The notes: a model not told the origin generated them from the letters alone. 19,990 nt of DNA from DASZMJ01 sp035551935 (GCA_035551935.1 DASZMJ010000540.1:1-19990); one strand, 5' to 3'. Numbered from the stretch's first letter, positions 1 to 7,925 are shown. Numbers and translations are program-made.

Positions 1-1017
1 TCCATGAATGCGGTGACGCATGGGCTGTGCACCACCGTGGCCGTCCTGCCCGGCGAGAGCGTCGAGGAGTTCCAGGCCACGCTGGAGGGCTGGGTCCACG
101 AGCTCAAGCCCGCCGATTCGTACGAGCGCGAACTCGTGTACAACATGGTCTGCGCCTCGATCGCCATCGCGCGGGTCCGCAAGGCCGACAACGCCGCCGT
201 CGGCGCCCGCGTCCGGGCCGCCGGCGACCTCTGGGATGCGACGCGTGCCGACGGCCTGCGGGGCCTGACCGAGGCGCTCCAGGCCAACACGATGGCCGCC
301 CACGACGCGCTGTTGCGCCGCGGCGACGGCTGCCGCTGGCTGATCGCGCGGTGGCGCCAGTTCGACGCGACGCTGGCCGGCGGCGGCGCCTGGGGCTCCG
401 CGCGGTGCGACGAGGCCCTCCGCCTGCTCGGCGTCCACCCCGCGGCCCGCGACGCGGCGGTGGCGCGGGTCCACGGCCTGGGCCTGGGATTGGAGGCGCG
501 GCTGGGGGTCAACGTCCTGGGCGACGAGGCCCTCGCCTCGATGTACGGCGTCGCCGTGATCCACGACCCCGACCCGGCCGCGGCGCTGCGCGCCATCGTC
601 GCCGACGAGCTGGAGGCGCTGGAGGCGCTGGCGCCGGCGCTGGAGGCGGCCGAGGCGGCCGAGCGCGAGGCGGCGATCGCGGTTTCGTATGTGGATACCA
701 CGGATGATGGCATGCGGCGGCATCGCTACTTGCAGGACCACCTCCGCAGCCTGCGGCAGCTCTCGGCGTCGCTGATCGCCAGCAAGAAGGCCCGCCATAC
801 GCCGCGGCCGGTCGCCGCCGCCGTGCCTGCGCGCGTGGGGCGGCCGGTCCCGACGCCGGCTGAGGCGCCGGCGCGGAACGAACCGAAGAATGACGCAACC
901 CTTTACTCCGAGACGATTTCTGATGCGCATCCGGTCCCCGGTCCGTCGCGGCTGGTCTCGAAGCTGTTCGCCGCCTGGGCGCCGCGGCCGTCGGCGGCGA
1001 TCCCCGGGGTCGTCTGA
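1..1017 (+). CDS. Planctomycete 'NAVTHGL' hypothetical protein, 5' end cut off
   Basis: The reading frame is open to the first base of the window. The first codon is Ser, followed by MNAVTHGLCTTVAVLPGE. Proteins of this type, as I recall them, carry a Lys/Arg-rich stretch ending in a MNAL(T/K)HGL motif a few dozen residues in, so the true start is probably upstream and the ATG at position 4 is internal. The body is Ala/Arg/Glu-rich and mostly helical, with a possible coiled coil near residues 195-225. No catalytic motif or membrane segment is visible. Near the C-terminus the peptide RNEPK is encoded by an inverted copy of the repeat core seen at 18801-19275. The stop codon lies inside a hairpin (1009-1042). 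The function is unknown; such proteins seem multicopy in planctomycetes (recollection, not searched). Confidence 0.7.
   Translation, partial: SMNAVTHGLCTTVAVLPGESVEEFQATLEGWVHELKPADSYERELVYNMVCASIAIARVRKADNAAVGARVRAAGDLWDATRADGLRGLTEALQANTMAAHDALLRRGDGCRWLIARWRQFDATLAGGGAWGSARCDEALRLLGVHPAARDAAVARVHGLGLGLEARLGVNVLGDEALASMYGVAVIHDPDPAAALRAIVADELEALEALAPALEAAEAAEREAAIAVSYVDTTDDGMRRHRYLQDHLRSLRQLSASLIASKKARHTPRPVAAAVPARVGRPVPTPAEAPARNEPKNDATLYSETISDAHPVPGPSRLVSKLFAAWAPRPSAAIPGVV
864..884 (-). repeat. Inverted copy of the GGTTCGTTC repeat core inside a coding region
   Basis: Read on the minus strand this gives GGTTCGTTCCGCGCC followed by GGCGCC. It matches the cores at 18868 and 19253 over at least 15 bases. 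It sits in frame in the upstream hypothetical gene and encodes the peptide RNEP. This is a direct sequence match; its significance is inferred. Confidence 0.55.
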
Positions 1018-1042
1018 GGCCCGAAATTGGGCCTCGGACGAC
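1009..1042 (+). terminator. Hairpin overlapping the stop codon, terminator-like
   Basis: Two 14-base arms (1009-1022 and 1029-1042) pair with only one G-U wobble around the loop GAAATT. The TGA stop (1015-1017) lies in the left arm. No U-tract follows, so this is either a rho-independent-like terminator without U run, common in high-GC genomes, or an mRNA 3' stabiliser. Confidence 0.5.
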
Positions 1043-1132
1043 CGCTTCCCATCAGCGAAGGCCGATCCGAAGGGGTCGGTGGCGATCGGGGTGCGCGACG
1101 TGGCGATCCCCGCGAGGCGGCGGGCGGGCGAC

Positions 1133-1162
1133 TTGGACGCGGCGCGGATCGTGCGGTATCTT
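1133..1162 (+). promoter_or_regulatory. Candidate sigma-70 promoter for the beta-propeller gene
   Basis: TTGGAC (1133-1138), an 18-base spacer, then TATCTT (1157-1162). It is the only AT-leaning patch between the upstream stop and the start at 1301, and implies a leader of about 130 nt. Confidence 0.4.
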
Positions 1163-1300
1163 AGAGGGATCGGCCGCGACGACCGGGCCGGGGCGCGTGC
1201 GTCTCGGGCCCGCGGTGCCGCGGCATCCCGTCGCTCGAAGGTCCTCCGCTCGCGACCCGCACTCGACGGCGATCGCGAGGGTTCCCGAAAGGATCGGCCG

Positions 1301-3202
1301 ATGTCTCGCCGACTCGGATTGGCCCCGGCCCTGTCGCTCCTGCTGCTGGCGGCCGTCGGGCCCGAGGCCCGCGCCCAGCGCCCGCTCCCCAACCAGATCG
1401 TCCCGCCCCGCGCGGCCCTGAACCGCGTGGGCCTGGAATTGTCGTGGTATCAGGTCGTCCCGCAGGCCCAGACCGAGCGGCTGATGGTCGTCGGCGTGGC
1501 CGGCAGCGGGCTCTGGGGCGGCAGCGGCGTCGTGCTCGATGCACCCGCGACGCCGTCGAGCTTCGCGGGCGACGCCGGCCTGCACACCATCGACGACTTC
1601 TACAAGAACGTCAACCTCGTCATCACCGACGGCCCGCTGAAGGGGCAGTCGCGGCAGGTCAACGCCTACGACGGCCGGAGCCGCACCTTCCGCTTCGCCG
1701 ACCCGTTCCCGCAGGCCCCCGAGGACGGCGCCCCGTTCGAGCTGCGCGAGGGGAACCTCGTGGTCGCCAAGGGGAAGGTCCACGCCGCCCCCGCGACGGT
1801 CGACACCTTCCTCTCGGGCACCGCCTTCAGCCCGATCGACGACCTCTACGCCGGCGCCGACCTGCTGTTCACCAGCGGCGACCTGAAGGGCCAGGCGTCG
1901 CCGATCGCCTCGTACCAGGGGGCGAGCCGCCGATTCAAGCTCTACCTGCCGCTGAGCAAGGCCCCGGCCAGCGGCGACCGGTTCTCGATCCGCGGCGCGA
2001 TGATCTTCGCGCAGACCGACCACGCCGGCTTCTACGCGTATGACGCCGAGAGCGGCCGCTACTTCTGGCGGACCGACCTGGGCCGCATCACGGGCCAGGC
2101 GCAGGCCGCGGCGTTGAACTCGTCGGAGGTCTATGCCACCAACGGCCTGACGATCCACGCCGTCGATCGCGTCACCGGCCGGCTCCGTTGGGAGCAGAAC
2201 GTCGAGCCGTCCAACACCGGCCAGACCAGCTTCCGACCCGGCTCCTTCGCCAGCAGCCCGGCGGCGGCCAGCGAGGAGCGGGTCATCGTCGGCCTGTCGA
2301 CCGGCCGGCTCATCGCCTTCAACCTCAAGGACCTGCGGACCAAGGAGAACCCCTACGGGCAGAAGCCCGGCACGCTGGCCTGGACCTGGCAGACCGACGG
2401 GCCGGTCAGCGCCCGGCCGATCGTCGGCGGCAACATCGTCGTCTTCGCCAGCCAGGACAAGAAGCTGTACGTCGCCCGCGACCACCCCAAGTCGCTGTTC
2501 CTCCGCTTCCCGACCGACGGGCCGATCTCCGCCTCGATGGGGACCCACGGCAACCGCACCGTCCTCGTCCCCTCCGAGGACGGCAACCTCTACGCCGTCG
2601 ACATCTTCAACGGCCACCAGTTCTGGGTCCACTCCACCGGCGCCCCGATCGACCAGGAGCCCCTCGTCGGCGACGACGACGTCTACGTCGTCAACAACCG
2701 GGGCGCGCTGTCGGCCATCGACATCAACACGGGCGAGAACCGCTGGACCTTCCCCTCGGGCGCCGAGCACCTGCTGGCCGTCTCCGGCAGCCGCGTCTAC
2801 CTCCGCTCCGAGTACGGCGACCTGATCGTCGTCGACCGCAAGACCGGCGCCATCCTCTTCGACGCCAACACCACCCGCGACCGCGCCGGCCTGAACCTCC
2901 GCGACTACACCGTCGTCCAGACCAACCGCCTCAACGACCGCATCTACCTCGCCACGCCCACCGGCGTCCTGATCTGCCTCCGCGAGATCGGCCACAACCG
3001 CCCGCTCCTGGTCCGGCACCCCAGCGCCATCCCCTTCGGCTGGCCCAAGGCCCCCACCGCCAAGCCCGACGACTCCCAGGCCCAGCCCAAGCCCGAGGCC
3101 GCGGAATCCGCCAAGCCCGACGCCGACACCGAGAAGCCCGACGCCGCCAAGGACGAGGACAAGAAGGACGAGGACAAGAAGGACGAGGACAAGTCGGAGT
3201 GA
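1301..3202 (+). CDS. Secreted PQQ-binding-like beta-propeller repeat protein with an N-terminal two-copy module
   Basis: The start at ATG 1301 is chosen because AGGA lies about 8 bases upstream and the N-terminus becomes a clean signal peptide (MSRRLGLAPALSLLLLAAVG, cleavage likely after ARA at residue 25). An in-frame open stretch back to 890 is Arg-rich and looks non-coding. Two similar units of about 65 residues follow, starting near residues 87 and 169; each has an (I)DD(F/L)Y start, a (P/D)LKGQ segment, a Y(D/Q)G segment and an SR(T/R)F segment. From about residue 235 to 570 there are at least six propeller blades with motifs such as YAYDAESGRYFW, HAVDRVTGRLRW, YAVDIFNGHQFW and SAIDINTGENRW. 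This is the PQQ_2/WD-like outer-membrane propeller fold. The C-terminus (from about 585) is Pro/Ala/Asp/Lys-rich and ends in KDEDK repeats. No catalytic residues of a quinoprotein dehydrogenase were recognised, so a scaffold or binding role in the periplasm or at the surface is more likely. The gene is 633 aa and is followed by a strong hairpin before purH. Confidence 0.85.
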   Translation: MSRRLGLAPALSLLLLAAVGPEARAQRPLPNQIVPPRAALNRVGLELSWYQVVPQAQTERLMVVGVAGSGLWGGSGVVLDAPATPSSFAGDAGLHTIDDFYKNVNLVITDGPLKGQSRQVNAYDGRSRTFRFADPFPQAPEDGAPFELREGNLVVAKGKVHAAPATVDTFLSGTAFSPIDDLYAGADLLFTSGDLKGQASPIASYQGASRRFKLYLPLSKAPASGDRFSIRGAMIFAQTDHAGFYAYDAESGRYFWRTDLGRITGQAQAAALNSSEVYATNGLTIHAVDRVTGRLRWEQNVEPSNTGQTSFRPGSFASSPAAASEERVIVGLSTGRLIAFNLKDLRTKENPYGQKPGTLAWTWQTDGPVSARPIVGGNIVVFASQDKKLYVARDHPKSLFLRFPTDGPISASMGTHGNRTVLVPSEDGNLYAVDIFNGHQFWVHSTGAPIDQEPLVGDDDVYVVNNRGALSAIDINTGENRWTFPSGAEHLLAVSGSRVYLRSEYGDLIVVDRKTGAILFDANTTRDRAGLNLRDYTVVQTNRLNDRIYLATPTGVLICLREIGHNRPLLVRHPSAIPFGWPKAPTAKPDDSQAQPKPEAAESAKPDADTEKPDAAKDEDKKDEDKKDEDKSE

Positions 3203-3218
3203 GGCGATCGAGCCACCA

Positions 3219-3266
3219 GCATGCCCCGCGGGCCCGTCCGAGAGCGGACGGGCCCGCGGGGCGTGC
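3219..3266 (+). terminator. Very strong hairpin between the propeller gene and purH
   Basis: Arms 3219-3240 and 3245-3266 pair over 22 positions with a single G-U and an AGAG tetraloop; the central 18 pairs are perfect and almost all G/C. There is no U-tract. It lies 16 bases after the propeller stop and 29 bases before the purH start, so it can act as a terminator, an attenuator or an mRNA end stabiliser. Confidence 0.6.
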
Positions 3267-3295
3267 CTCCCGAAGCCCGAGAGGTCCCCGCAGCC

Positions 3296-4903
3296 ATGCC
3301 CGACGTCGTACCCATCCGACGGGCCCTCCTCAGCGTCTCCGACAAGCACGGCCTGATCGACCTGGCGAAGGCCCTCGCCGCCCGCGGCGTGACCCTCCTG
3401 GCCAGCGGCGGGACGAGGACCGCCCTGGCCGGCGCGGGCCTGGAGGTCGTCGAGGTCGCCGAGTACACCGGCCAGCCCGAGATCCTCGGCGGCCGGGTCA
3501 AGACGCTCCACCCCAAGCTCCACGGCGGCATCCTCGCCCGCCGCGACGTCCCCGGGGACCTCGACGCCCTGGCGGCGCAGGGGATCGAGCCGATCGACCT
3601 GGTCGTCGTCAACCTCTATCCGTTCGAGATGACGGTGATTCGCCCCGACGTCACCGACGAGGAGGCGATCGAGAACATCGACATCGGCGGCCCGTCGTTG
3701 ATCCGAGGCGCGGCCAAGAACCACGCCCACGTCGCCGTGCTCGTCAAGCCGGACCAGTATCCCCGGCTCGTCGAACAGCTCGATCAGCACGGCGGCACGA
3801 CCGCCGCGTTCCGCCGCGAGCTTTGCCGGGAGGCCTTCAACCTCACCGCTCTCTATGATATGGGCATCTCCTACTATCTCCGGCGGCGTGACCGAATCGA
3901 TGAAGGCGACGCGAACGAGCCGTTCCGGAAGTACCTGCCCGTGGGGTTCGAGCGCCGTTCCGTGCTCCGCTACGGAGAGAACCCCCATCAGCGGGCCGCC
4001 TCCTACGGGGCCATACCCGCGGAGCCCGGGCCCAACCTCGTAAACGCCCGGGTGCTCCACGGCAAGGAGCTCTCGTACAACAACCTCCTCGACCTCGACA
4101 GCGCCCTGCGGCTCGTCGCCACGTTCGCCGAGCCGGCGGCGGTGGTCCTCAAGCACAACAACCCGTGCGGCGCGGCGCTGGGCGAGGCGATGGCCGAGGC
4201 GTTCGAGCGGGCGTACGAGGGGGACCCGCTCAGCGCCTTCGGGGGCATCGTCGGCCTGAATCGCCCGGTCGACCGCGCGGCGGCCCTCCGGATGACCGAG
4301 CCGGGCCGTTTCCTCGAGGCGATCCTCGCCCCCGGTTTCGAGCCCGAGGCGCTCGAGGTCCTGACGACCCGACCGACCTGGAAGAACAGCGTCCGGCTCC
4401 TGGCGCTCGACGCCCCGATCGGGCCCGACGCGTTCCGCCCCGGCGGCTTCGACCTCCGCCGGGTCGTCGGCGGCCTGCTGGTGCAGGACTGGGACGCCAT
4501 CGGCGAGGACCCTCTGACCGAGGGCCAGGTCCCCACCCGACGCGCGCCGACGGCCGAGGAGCGGCGGGACCTGGCGTTCGCCTGGCGGGTCTGCGCGGCG
4601 GTCAAATCCAACGCGATCGTGCTGGCCAAGGGTCGCCAGCTCGTCGGCGTCGGCGCCGGGCAGATGAGCCGGCTCGACTCGGTCCGGATCGCCGTCGAGA
4701 AGGCCGGCGACCGCGCCCGCGGCGCCGTGCTGGCCTCCGACGCCTTCTTCCCGTTCCGCGACGGCCCCGACCTCGCCGCCGCCGCCGGCGTCACCGCGAT
4801 CGTCCAGCCCGGCGGCTCGCGTCGCGACGACGAGACCCTCGCCGCCTGCGACGAGCACGGCCTGGCCATGCTCCTGACCGGCCGCCGCCACTTCCGGCAC
4901 TGA
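3296..4903 (+). CDS. purH: Bifunctional AICAR transformylase / IMP cyclohydrolase
   Basis: This enzyme catalyses the last two steps of de novo purine synthesis: formylation of AICAR by 10-formyl-THF, then ring closure of FAICAR to IMP, in the cytoplasm. The N-terminal MGS-like cyclohydrolase domain (about 1-200) shows LSVSDKHGL, LASGGT and GGRVKTLHPKLHGGILARR. The transformylase domain shows LRYGENPHQ, GKELSYNNLLDLDSA, the catalytic LKHNNPCG (Lys286-His287), GDPLSAFGGIVGLNR, KSNAIVLAK and the C-terminal TGRRHFRH. Its length of 535 aa is close to the roughly 530 aa usual for the family, and it looks intact. ATG 3296 is chosen because homologues begin just before the RRALLSVSDK segment and GAGAGG lies about 11 bases upstream; the earlier ATG at 3221 lies inside the hairpin. 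No other purine gene is adjacent. Confidence 0.97.
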   Translation: MPDVVPIRRALLSVSDKHGLIDLAKALAARGVTLLASGGTRTALAGAGLEVVEVAEYTGQPEILGGRVKTLHPKLHGGILARRDVPGDLDALAAQGIEPIDLVVVNLYPFEMTVIRPDVTDEEAIENIDIGGPSLIRGAAKNHAHVAVLVKPDQYPRLVEQLDQHGGTTAAFRRELCREAFNLTALYDMGISYYLRRRDRIDEGDANEPFRKYLPVGFERRSVLRYGENPHQRAASYGAIPAEPGPNLVNARVLHGKELSYNNLLDLDSALRLVATFAEPAAVVLKHNNPCGAALGEAMAEAFERAYEGDPLSAFGGIVGLNRPVDRAAALRMTEPGRFLEAILAPGFEPEALEVLTTRPTWKNSVRLLALDAPIGPDAFRPGGFDLRRVVGGLLVQDWDAIGEDPLTEGQVPTRRAPTAEERRDLAFAWRVCAAVKSNAIVLAKGRQLVGVGAGQMSRLDSVRIAVEKAGDRARGAVLASDAFFPFRDGPDLAAAAGVTAIVQPGGSRRDDETLAACDEHGLAMLLTGRRHFRH

Positions 4904-4987
4904 GCCACGGCCCCGAACATCAAGGATGAGAACACCACTGCACTTCGACGGCGAGAGGACGTGAAAAAAATCCGAGGACGTGGACTC

Positions 4988-5016
4988 TTGCGTGCATCGC
5001 GGCGGACTGATAATCT
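4988..5016 (+). promoter_or_regulatory. Candidate promoter for the PEP-CTERM gene
   Basis: TTGCGT (4988-4993), then TAATCT (5011-5016) at 17 bases, or GATAAT (5009-5014) at 15 bases. The patch is AT-rich for this genome (AAAAAAA at about 4964, TGATAATCTAG) and lies about 95 bases before the start codon. Confidence 0.35.
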
Positions 5017-5107
5017 AGCTGGACGTCATGTCGGGTCAACGGGATGACCGTATGCGAAGGTGCACCGGCCTGGACCGTCGATCGTTCCAACTTCCCGGAG
5101 AAGGTCC

Positions 5108-5794
5108 ATGCGTCATCAGCGGCTGTCAATGACTCGTACGGCCGTCCTGGGCCTCATCCTGATCGGACTGGCCGGCGGCGCGGCCCGAGCCGGCGGGATC
5201 GTCATCAAGCAATCGACCGTCACTCCGGTCGGAGACCCCCAGTATTTCTACCAGTTCGACTTCAAACTCCTGGCCAATACGGCCATCGTCACCGGCGACT
5301 CGCTCACCATCGGCAGTACGAATCCGGCGAATGGGGCGGCCGGCGTCGACTCGAACTCGACGTTCACCCTACCCACCTCGCAGACCCCCGCGTTTCACTC
5401 CTACAACTTCTCGAACGCGTGGGACGTCGTCGTCGGTAACAACATGAATGGCGTCCCGCTCGGTGAGTTGACGTGGTACTACTTCGGCCCGACGGTCAGC
5501 ACCACGGTCGACGAAGACCTGGCGACGTTCGGCGTCTACACCGACCCGCTCTACAGCAACGTCTTGACCGATGCGCAAGTCACACAACCGTTGAATTATA
5601 GCACGAGTGCCCACGCCTACGTGAACGGCACCGTCGGGTCCGTCCCCCTGACGATCACCGGCCAGACAACGCCGCAGCTTCCGCCAATGATCCAAGGCGC
5701 CGTCCCCGAACCCGCGACGATGACCCTGGGGGCCATCGGCCTGGGCCTGGCGGGGCTCTATCGCGCGTCCCGGCGACGGAGCCCGGCGTCCTGA
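5108..5794 (+). CDS. PEP-CTERM sorting domain protein
   Basis: This is an exported protein expected to be processed by an exosortase at its C-terminus. ATG 5108 is preferred because GGAG lies 7 bases upstream; an in-frame ATG at 5060 adds an unlikely basic prefix. A signal peptide covers about residues 1-32 (hydrophobic TAVLGLILIGLAGGAARA). The middle is rich in Thr, Ser, Asn, Tyr and Val, as in beta-rich secreted proteins, with no known catalytic motif. The last 30 residues have the full tripartite signal: VPEPATM, then the hydrophobic segment TLGAIGLGLAGLY, then the basic tail RASRRR. The length is 228 aa. The exosortase itself is not in this window. The ligand or role is unknown; attachment to the envelope or extracellular matrix is inferred from the sorting signal. 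Confidence 0.85.
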   Translation: MRHQRLSMTRTAVLGLILIGLAGGAARAGGIVIKQSTVTPVGDPQYFYQFDFKLLANTAIVTGDSLTIGSTNPANGAAGVDSNSTFTLPTSQTPAFHSYNFSNAWDVVVGNNMNGVPLGELTWYYFGPTVSTTVDEDLATFGVYTDPLYSNVLTDAQVTQPLNYSTSAHAYVNGTVGSVPLTITGQTTPQLPPMIQGAVPEPATMTLGAIGLGLAGLYRASRRRSPAS

Positions 5795-5870
5795 ATCGCC
5801 GTGGTTCGTCGTAAGTCCCGTTCCCCTCGATGGTTGAGGTGGAATCGGGCCGACTCATCTGGCTCCCGTG

Positions 5871-5897
5871 TCGGATCGGCGCGACCCGCCGATCCGG
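5871..5897. terminator. Hairpin downstream of the PEP-CTERM gene
   Basis: Arms 5871-5881 and 5887-5897 pair over 11 bases (one G-U at the base) with a 5-base loop. It is 77 bases past the stop. The following AAAATCCCCC gives no U-tract on the plus strand. It is probably part of a 3' end or terminator structure. Confidence 0.4.
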
Positions 5898-5926
5898 CAA
5901 AATCCCCCGATTCGCTCAAGTCGGCA

Positions 5927-5953
5927 CCTTCCTTGGCCGATGGTCGAGGAAGG
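5927..5953. terminator. Second hairpin in the same gap
   Basis: Arms 5927-5938 (CCTTCCTTGGCC) and 5942-5953 (GGTCGAGGAAGG) pair over 12 positions with two G-U wobbles around the 3-base loop GAT. It lies about 55 bases before the next gene and could be a terminator or a structured 5' leader. Confidence 0.4.
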
Positions 5954-6008
5954 CAGGAAGGCAATCATCCGCCGACGCCTTCGGGCCGGGCCGACGGGGG
6001 AATGCTGG

Positions 6009-6608
6009 ATGAGGATCGACGCAGGGGGGATGTCGGGCCGGGATCGACGCCGGTCGCGGACGTTGCGGCCGGGCTTCGAGGGGCTCGAAGGTCGCCGGCT
6101 CCCCGGCACGCTGGCGGCGACCGGCGACGCCCTCTCGGCGGACGGCACGGCGACGAGCACCCAGAGCCTCTCCAACGACACGACCGCCGCGGTGTCCTCG
6201 CCCCCTCCCGCCCCCACGACGCCCCCGGCCACGACCCCGACGCCAACCCCGGCCTCGCCGCCCTCCCAGGCCACGCCGACGCCCACCTCCACGACCGTCC
6301 CGGCGTCGTCGAGCCTGGCGAGCCAGGGGTGGTCGGTCGCGACCTCCGACGCGGCGAAGGGTATCTCGTCACGATACCTCAATCTGACGTTCTCGCGGCA
6401 GGCACGCAACGTCGCCTGGGCATACTTCGACGCCCTCTCGCGCTTCAACGCCAAGCAGGTCGGCAAACTCGCCAACACGCCCTACGTCAAGAACCTGGCG
6501 GGCAAATTCGGCCAGGTGGGGCATTCGGCGGCGATGTCGAACCTGGGCCACCAGTTCAACCACCTGGGCAACTCGATCGCCAAGGAGTTCCACCGCATCT
6601 TCGGCTGA
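6009..6608 (+). CDS. Hypothetical protein with LEGRRL-type N-terminal motif and Thr/Pro linker
   Basis: A basic N-terminus (SGRDRRRSRTLRPGFEGLEG, continuing RRLPG) matches the short motif, basic residues followed by F/V-x-x-LE-x-R-x-L, found at the start of many large planctomycete surface proteins (recalled). Residues about 35-95 form a low-complexity Thr/Pro/Ala/Ser linker (TTPPATTPTPTPASPP). The C-terminal 85 residues are predicted helical and end in HLGNSIAKEFHRIFG. ATG 6009 follows GGGGGA with an 8-base gap; ATG 6030 and the longer frame to 5868 are alternatives. The protein has 199 aa. No enzymatic motif is seen. It lies after a PEP-CTERM gene, so a surface or matrix role is a reasonable inference only. 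Confidence 0.6.
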   Translation: MRIDAGGMSGRDRRRSRTLRPGFEGLEGRRLPGTLAATGDALSADGTATSTQSLSNDTTAAVSSPPPAPTTPPATTPTPTPASPPSQATPTPTSTTVPASSSLASQGWSVATSDAAKGISSRYLNLTFSRQARNVAWAYFDALSRFNAKQVGKLANTPYVKNLAGKFGQVGHSAAMSNLGHQFNHLGNSIAKEFHRIFG

Positions 6609-6671
6609 GGAATTCGGCGGCGACCGACCCTCGGGTGGTGTCCTATCTCAGTGCCATTCAGGACTGGGGCC

Positions 6672-6699
6672 TTGACTCCTTGGCGATGGGATGTAAGTT
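6672..6699 (+). promoter_or_regulatory. Candidate promoter for the HsdR_N-type nuclease gene
   Basis: TTGACT (6672-6677), a 16-base spacer, then TAAGTT (6694-6699), about 50 bases before ATG 6752. If correct it argues against the in-frame ATG at 6686 as the start. Confidence 0.4.
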
Positions 6700-6751
6700 T
6701 GCATTCATCACAGTCCCGAGTTCCGTACATCGCCGAGCCCATGGGTCTCCG

Positions 6752-7915
6752 ATGAGCGACGCAATCATCTCTTACGTGAAGCGGGTGAAGGATCTCGCCG
6801 AGCACGTCCGGGGCAATGAGCAAGCGACGAAGCAGAGCCTCATCGGCCCCCTCTTCACGATCCTCGGCTACGACCTGACGGACCCTCGGGAGTGCGTCCC
6901 GGAGTTCCGGGCCGACTTCGGCCCGGGACGATCGGCGAAGCCCATCGACTGGGCCTTCTTCGAGGGAGGGCGGCCGATCTTCTTCGTCGAGGCCAAGGAG
7001 GTCGGCAAGAAGCTCGCCGGCTACGATGAACAACTCGCCGACTATTATGCGAAGGAACCCGAGGCCAAGCTCGGCGTCCTGACGAATGGGGTCCAATGGC
7101 GGTTCTTCACGGACCTCGTCCATCCCAACGTGATGGACAAGGAACCCTTCGTGAAGTGGGACGTCCTCGGCGATGAGGAGCCACCGTTCGACTTCCTGAC
7201 CTTGCTCCAGAAAACCCAGTACAATCCGCAGCTCATCCGGACGTTCGCCGAGCGGAAGCGGGCACAGAACCTGCTCGTGGCCGAACTCAATCGACTCCTC
7301 GAGCCCTCCAGCGAGTTCGTCCGCCTCGCCATCGCGAACATCGAGACCCGCACACTTCGCGACTCCGTCGTGGAGAGCTGGAAACCCGTCCTCGCCAACG
7401 CGATCGAGGAATGGGCCAAACAACGCATGCTGTCGATGGTCTTGAATCCCCCTTCAGCCGACGCCAGCAATCAAGCCGCATCCTCCCAACCGAAGATCGT
7501 TACGACGAAGGAGGAGTTGGAAGGGTTCGCAACCATCCAGCGTCTCCTCGGGCCGGAGCGGCCTGTCGCCTTCGAGGATACGACTTCCTACTTCAAAGTG
7601 CACCTTCCAGAGCGGCACACATGGGTCATCTGCCGGCTCTATTTCGACCGGCGGAAACCCTGCGTCTGGGTTCCACTCCCTTCCGATCAGGTCCAGCAGA
7701 TGGTGTCGTCGCTCCCGGTGACGATTCCTCAACTCGGATGGTCATGCGTGAACCTCGAACAATCCACCGACATCGAACAACTCGATGTTCTCCTGCGTGC
7801 TTCCTGGGATCAGCAACGCTCGCTCCATCCGCTTCAAGGGGATTCGAACGATCCGCCCACGCTCCCCATGCGAGATCCAGCGGCCGAGGACGAAAGCCTC
7901 CGCGAATCCATATAA
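6752..7915 (+). CDS. Stand-alone type I restriction HsdR_N-domain nuclease-like protein
   Basis: A 387-aa protein with an N-terminal PD-(D/E)xK nuclease domain. The conserved features are the helix NEQATKQSLIGPLFTILGYD (residues 22-41), Asp66 in KPIDWAFF, Glu80-Ala-Lys82 in IFFVEAKEVGKKL, and GVLTNGVQWRFFTDL (108-122). This is the arrangement of HsdR N-terminal and COG4748-like proteins. There is no SNF2/DEAD helicase domain, so it is not a full type I R subunit. The second half (from about residue 248, KIVTTKEELEGF) resembles the C-terminal domain I recall in these orphan proteins, including a VICRLYFDRRK strand. DNA cleavage as a defence function is inferred from the fold; no HsdM or HsdS gene is in the window. 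ATG 6752 fits the usual family start. GC content is clearly lower than in neighbours (hand counts of 53-58% on sampled lines against about 68% in the nucleotidyltransferase gene), a possible sign of transfer. The gene heads a co-directional set with the next two frames. Confidence 0.8.
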   Translation: MSDAIISYVKRVKDLAEHVRGNEQATKQSLIGPLFTILGYDLTDPRECVPEFRADFGPGRSAKPIDWAFFEGGRPIFFVEAKEVGKKLAGYDEQLADYYAKEPEAKLGVLTNGVQWRFFTDLVHPNVMDKEPFVKWDVLGDEEPPFDFLTLLQKTQYNPQLIRTFAERKRAQNLLVAELNRLLEPSSEFVRLAIANIETRTLRDSVVESWKPVLANAIEEWAKQRMLSMVLNPPSADASNQAASSQPKIVTTKEELEGFATIQRLLGPERPVAFEDTTSYFKVHLPERHTWVICRLYFDRRKPCVWVPLPSDQVQQMVSSLPVTIPQLGWSCVNLEQSTDIEQLDVLLRASWDQQRSLHPLQGDSNDPPTLPMRDPAAEDESLRESI

Positions 7916-7925
7916 GAATTGACGC

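Noticed and set aside
890..1300. N-terminal extension of the propeller protein to 890
   Set aside because: The added 137 residues are Arg/Gly-rich and overlap the preceding gene and its hairpin. The signal peptide and AGGA site fit ATG 1301.
1052..4900. A 1282-codon open frame on the minus strand
   Set aside because: It is antisense to the propeller gene and purH, both with clear family motifs. Its product is Gly/Val/Asp/Ala-rich low complexity typical of antisense frames in high-GC DNA.
6752..7915. Complete type I restriction system
   Set aside because: Only the HsdR_N nuclease part is present. There is no helicase motor, HsdM or HsdS in the window.
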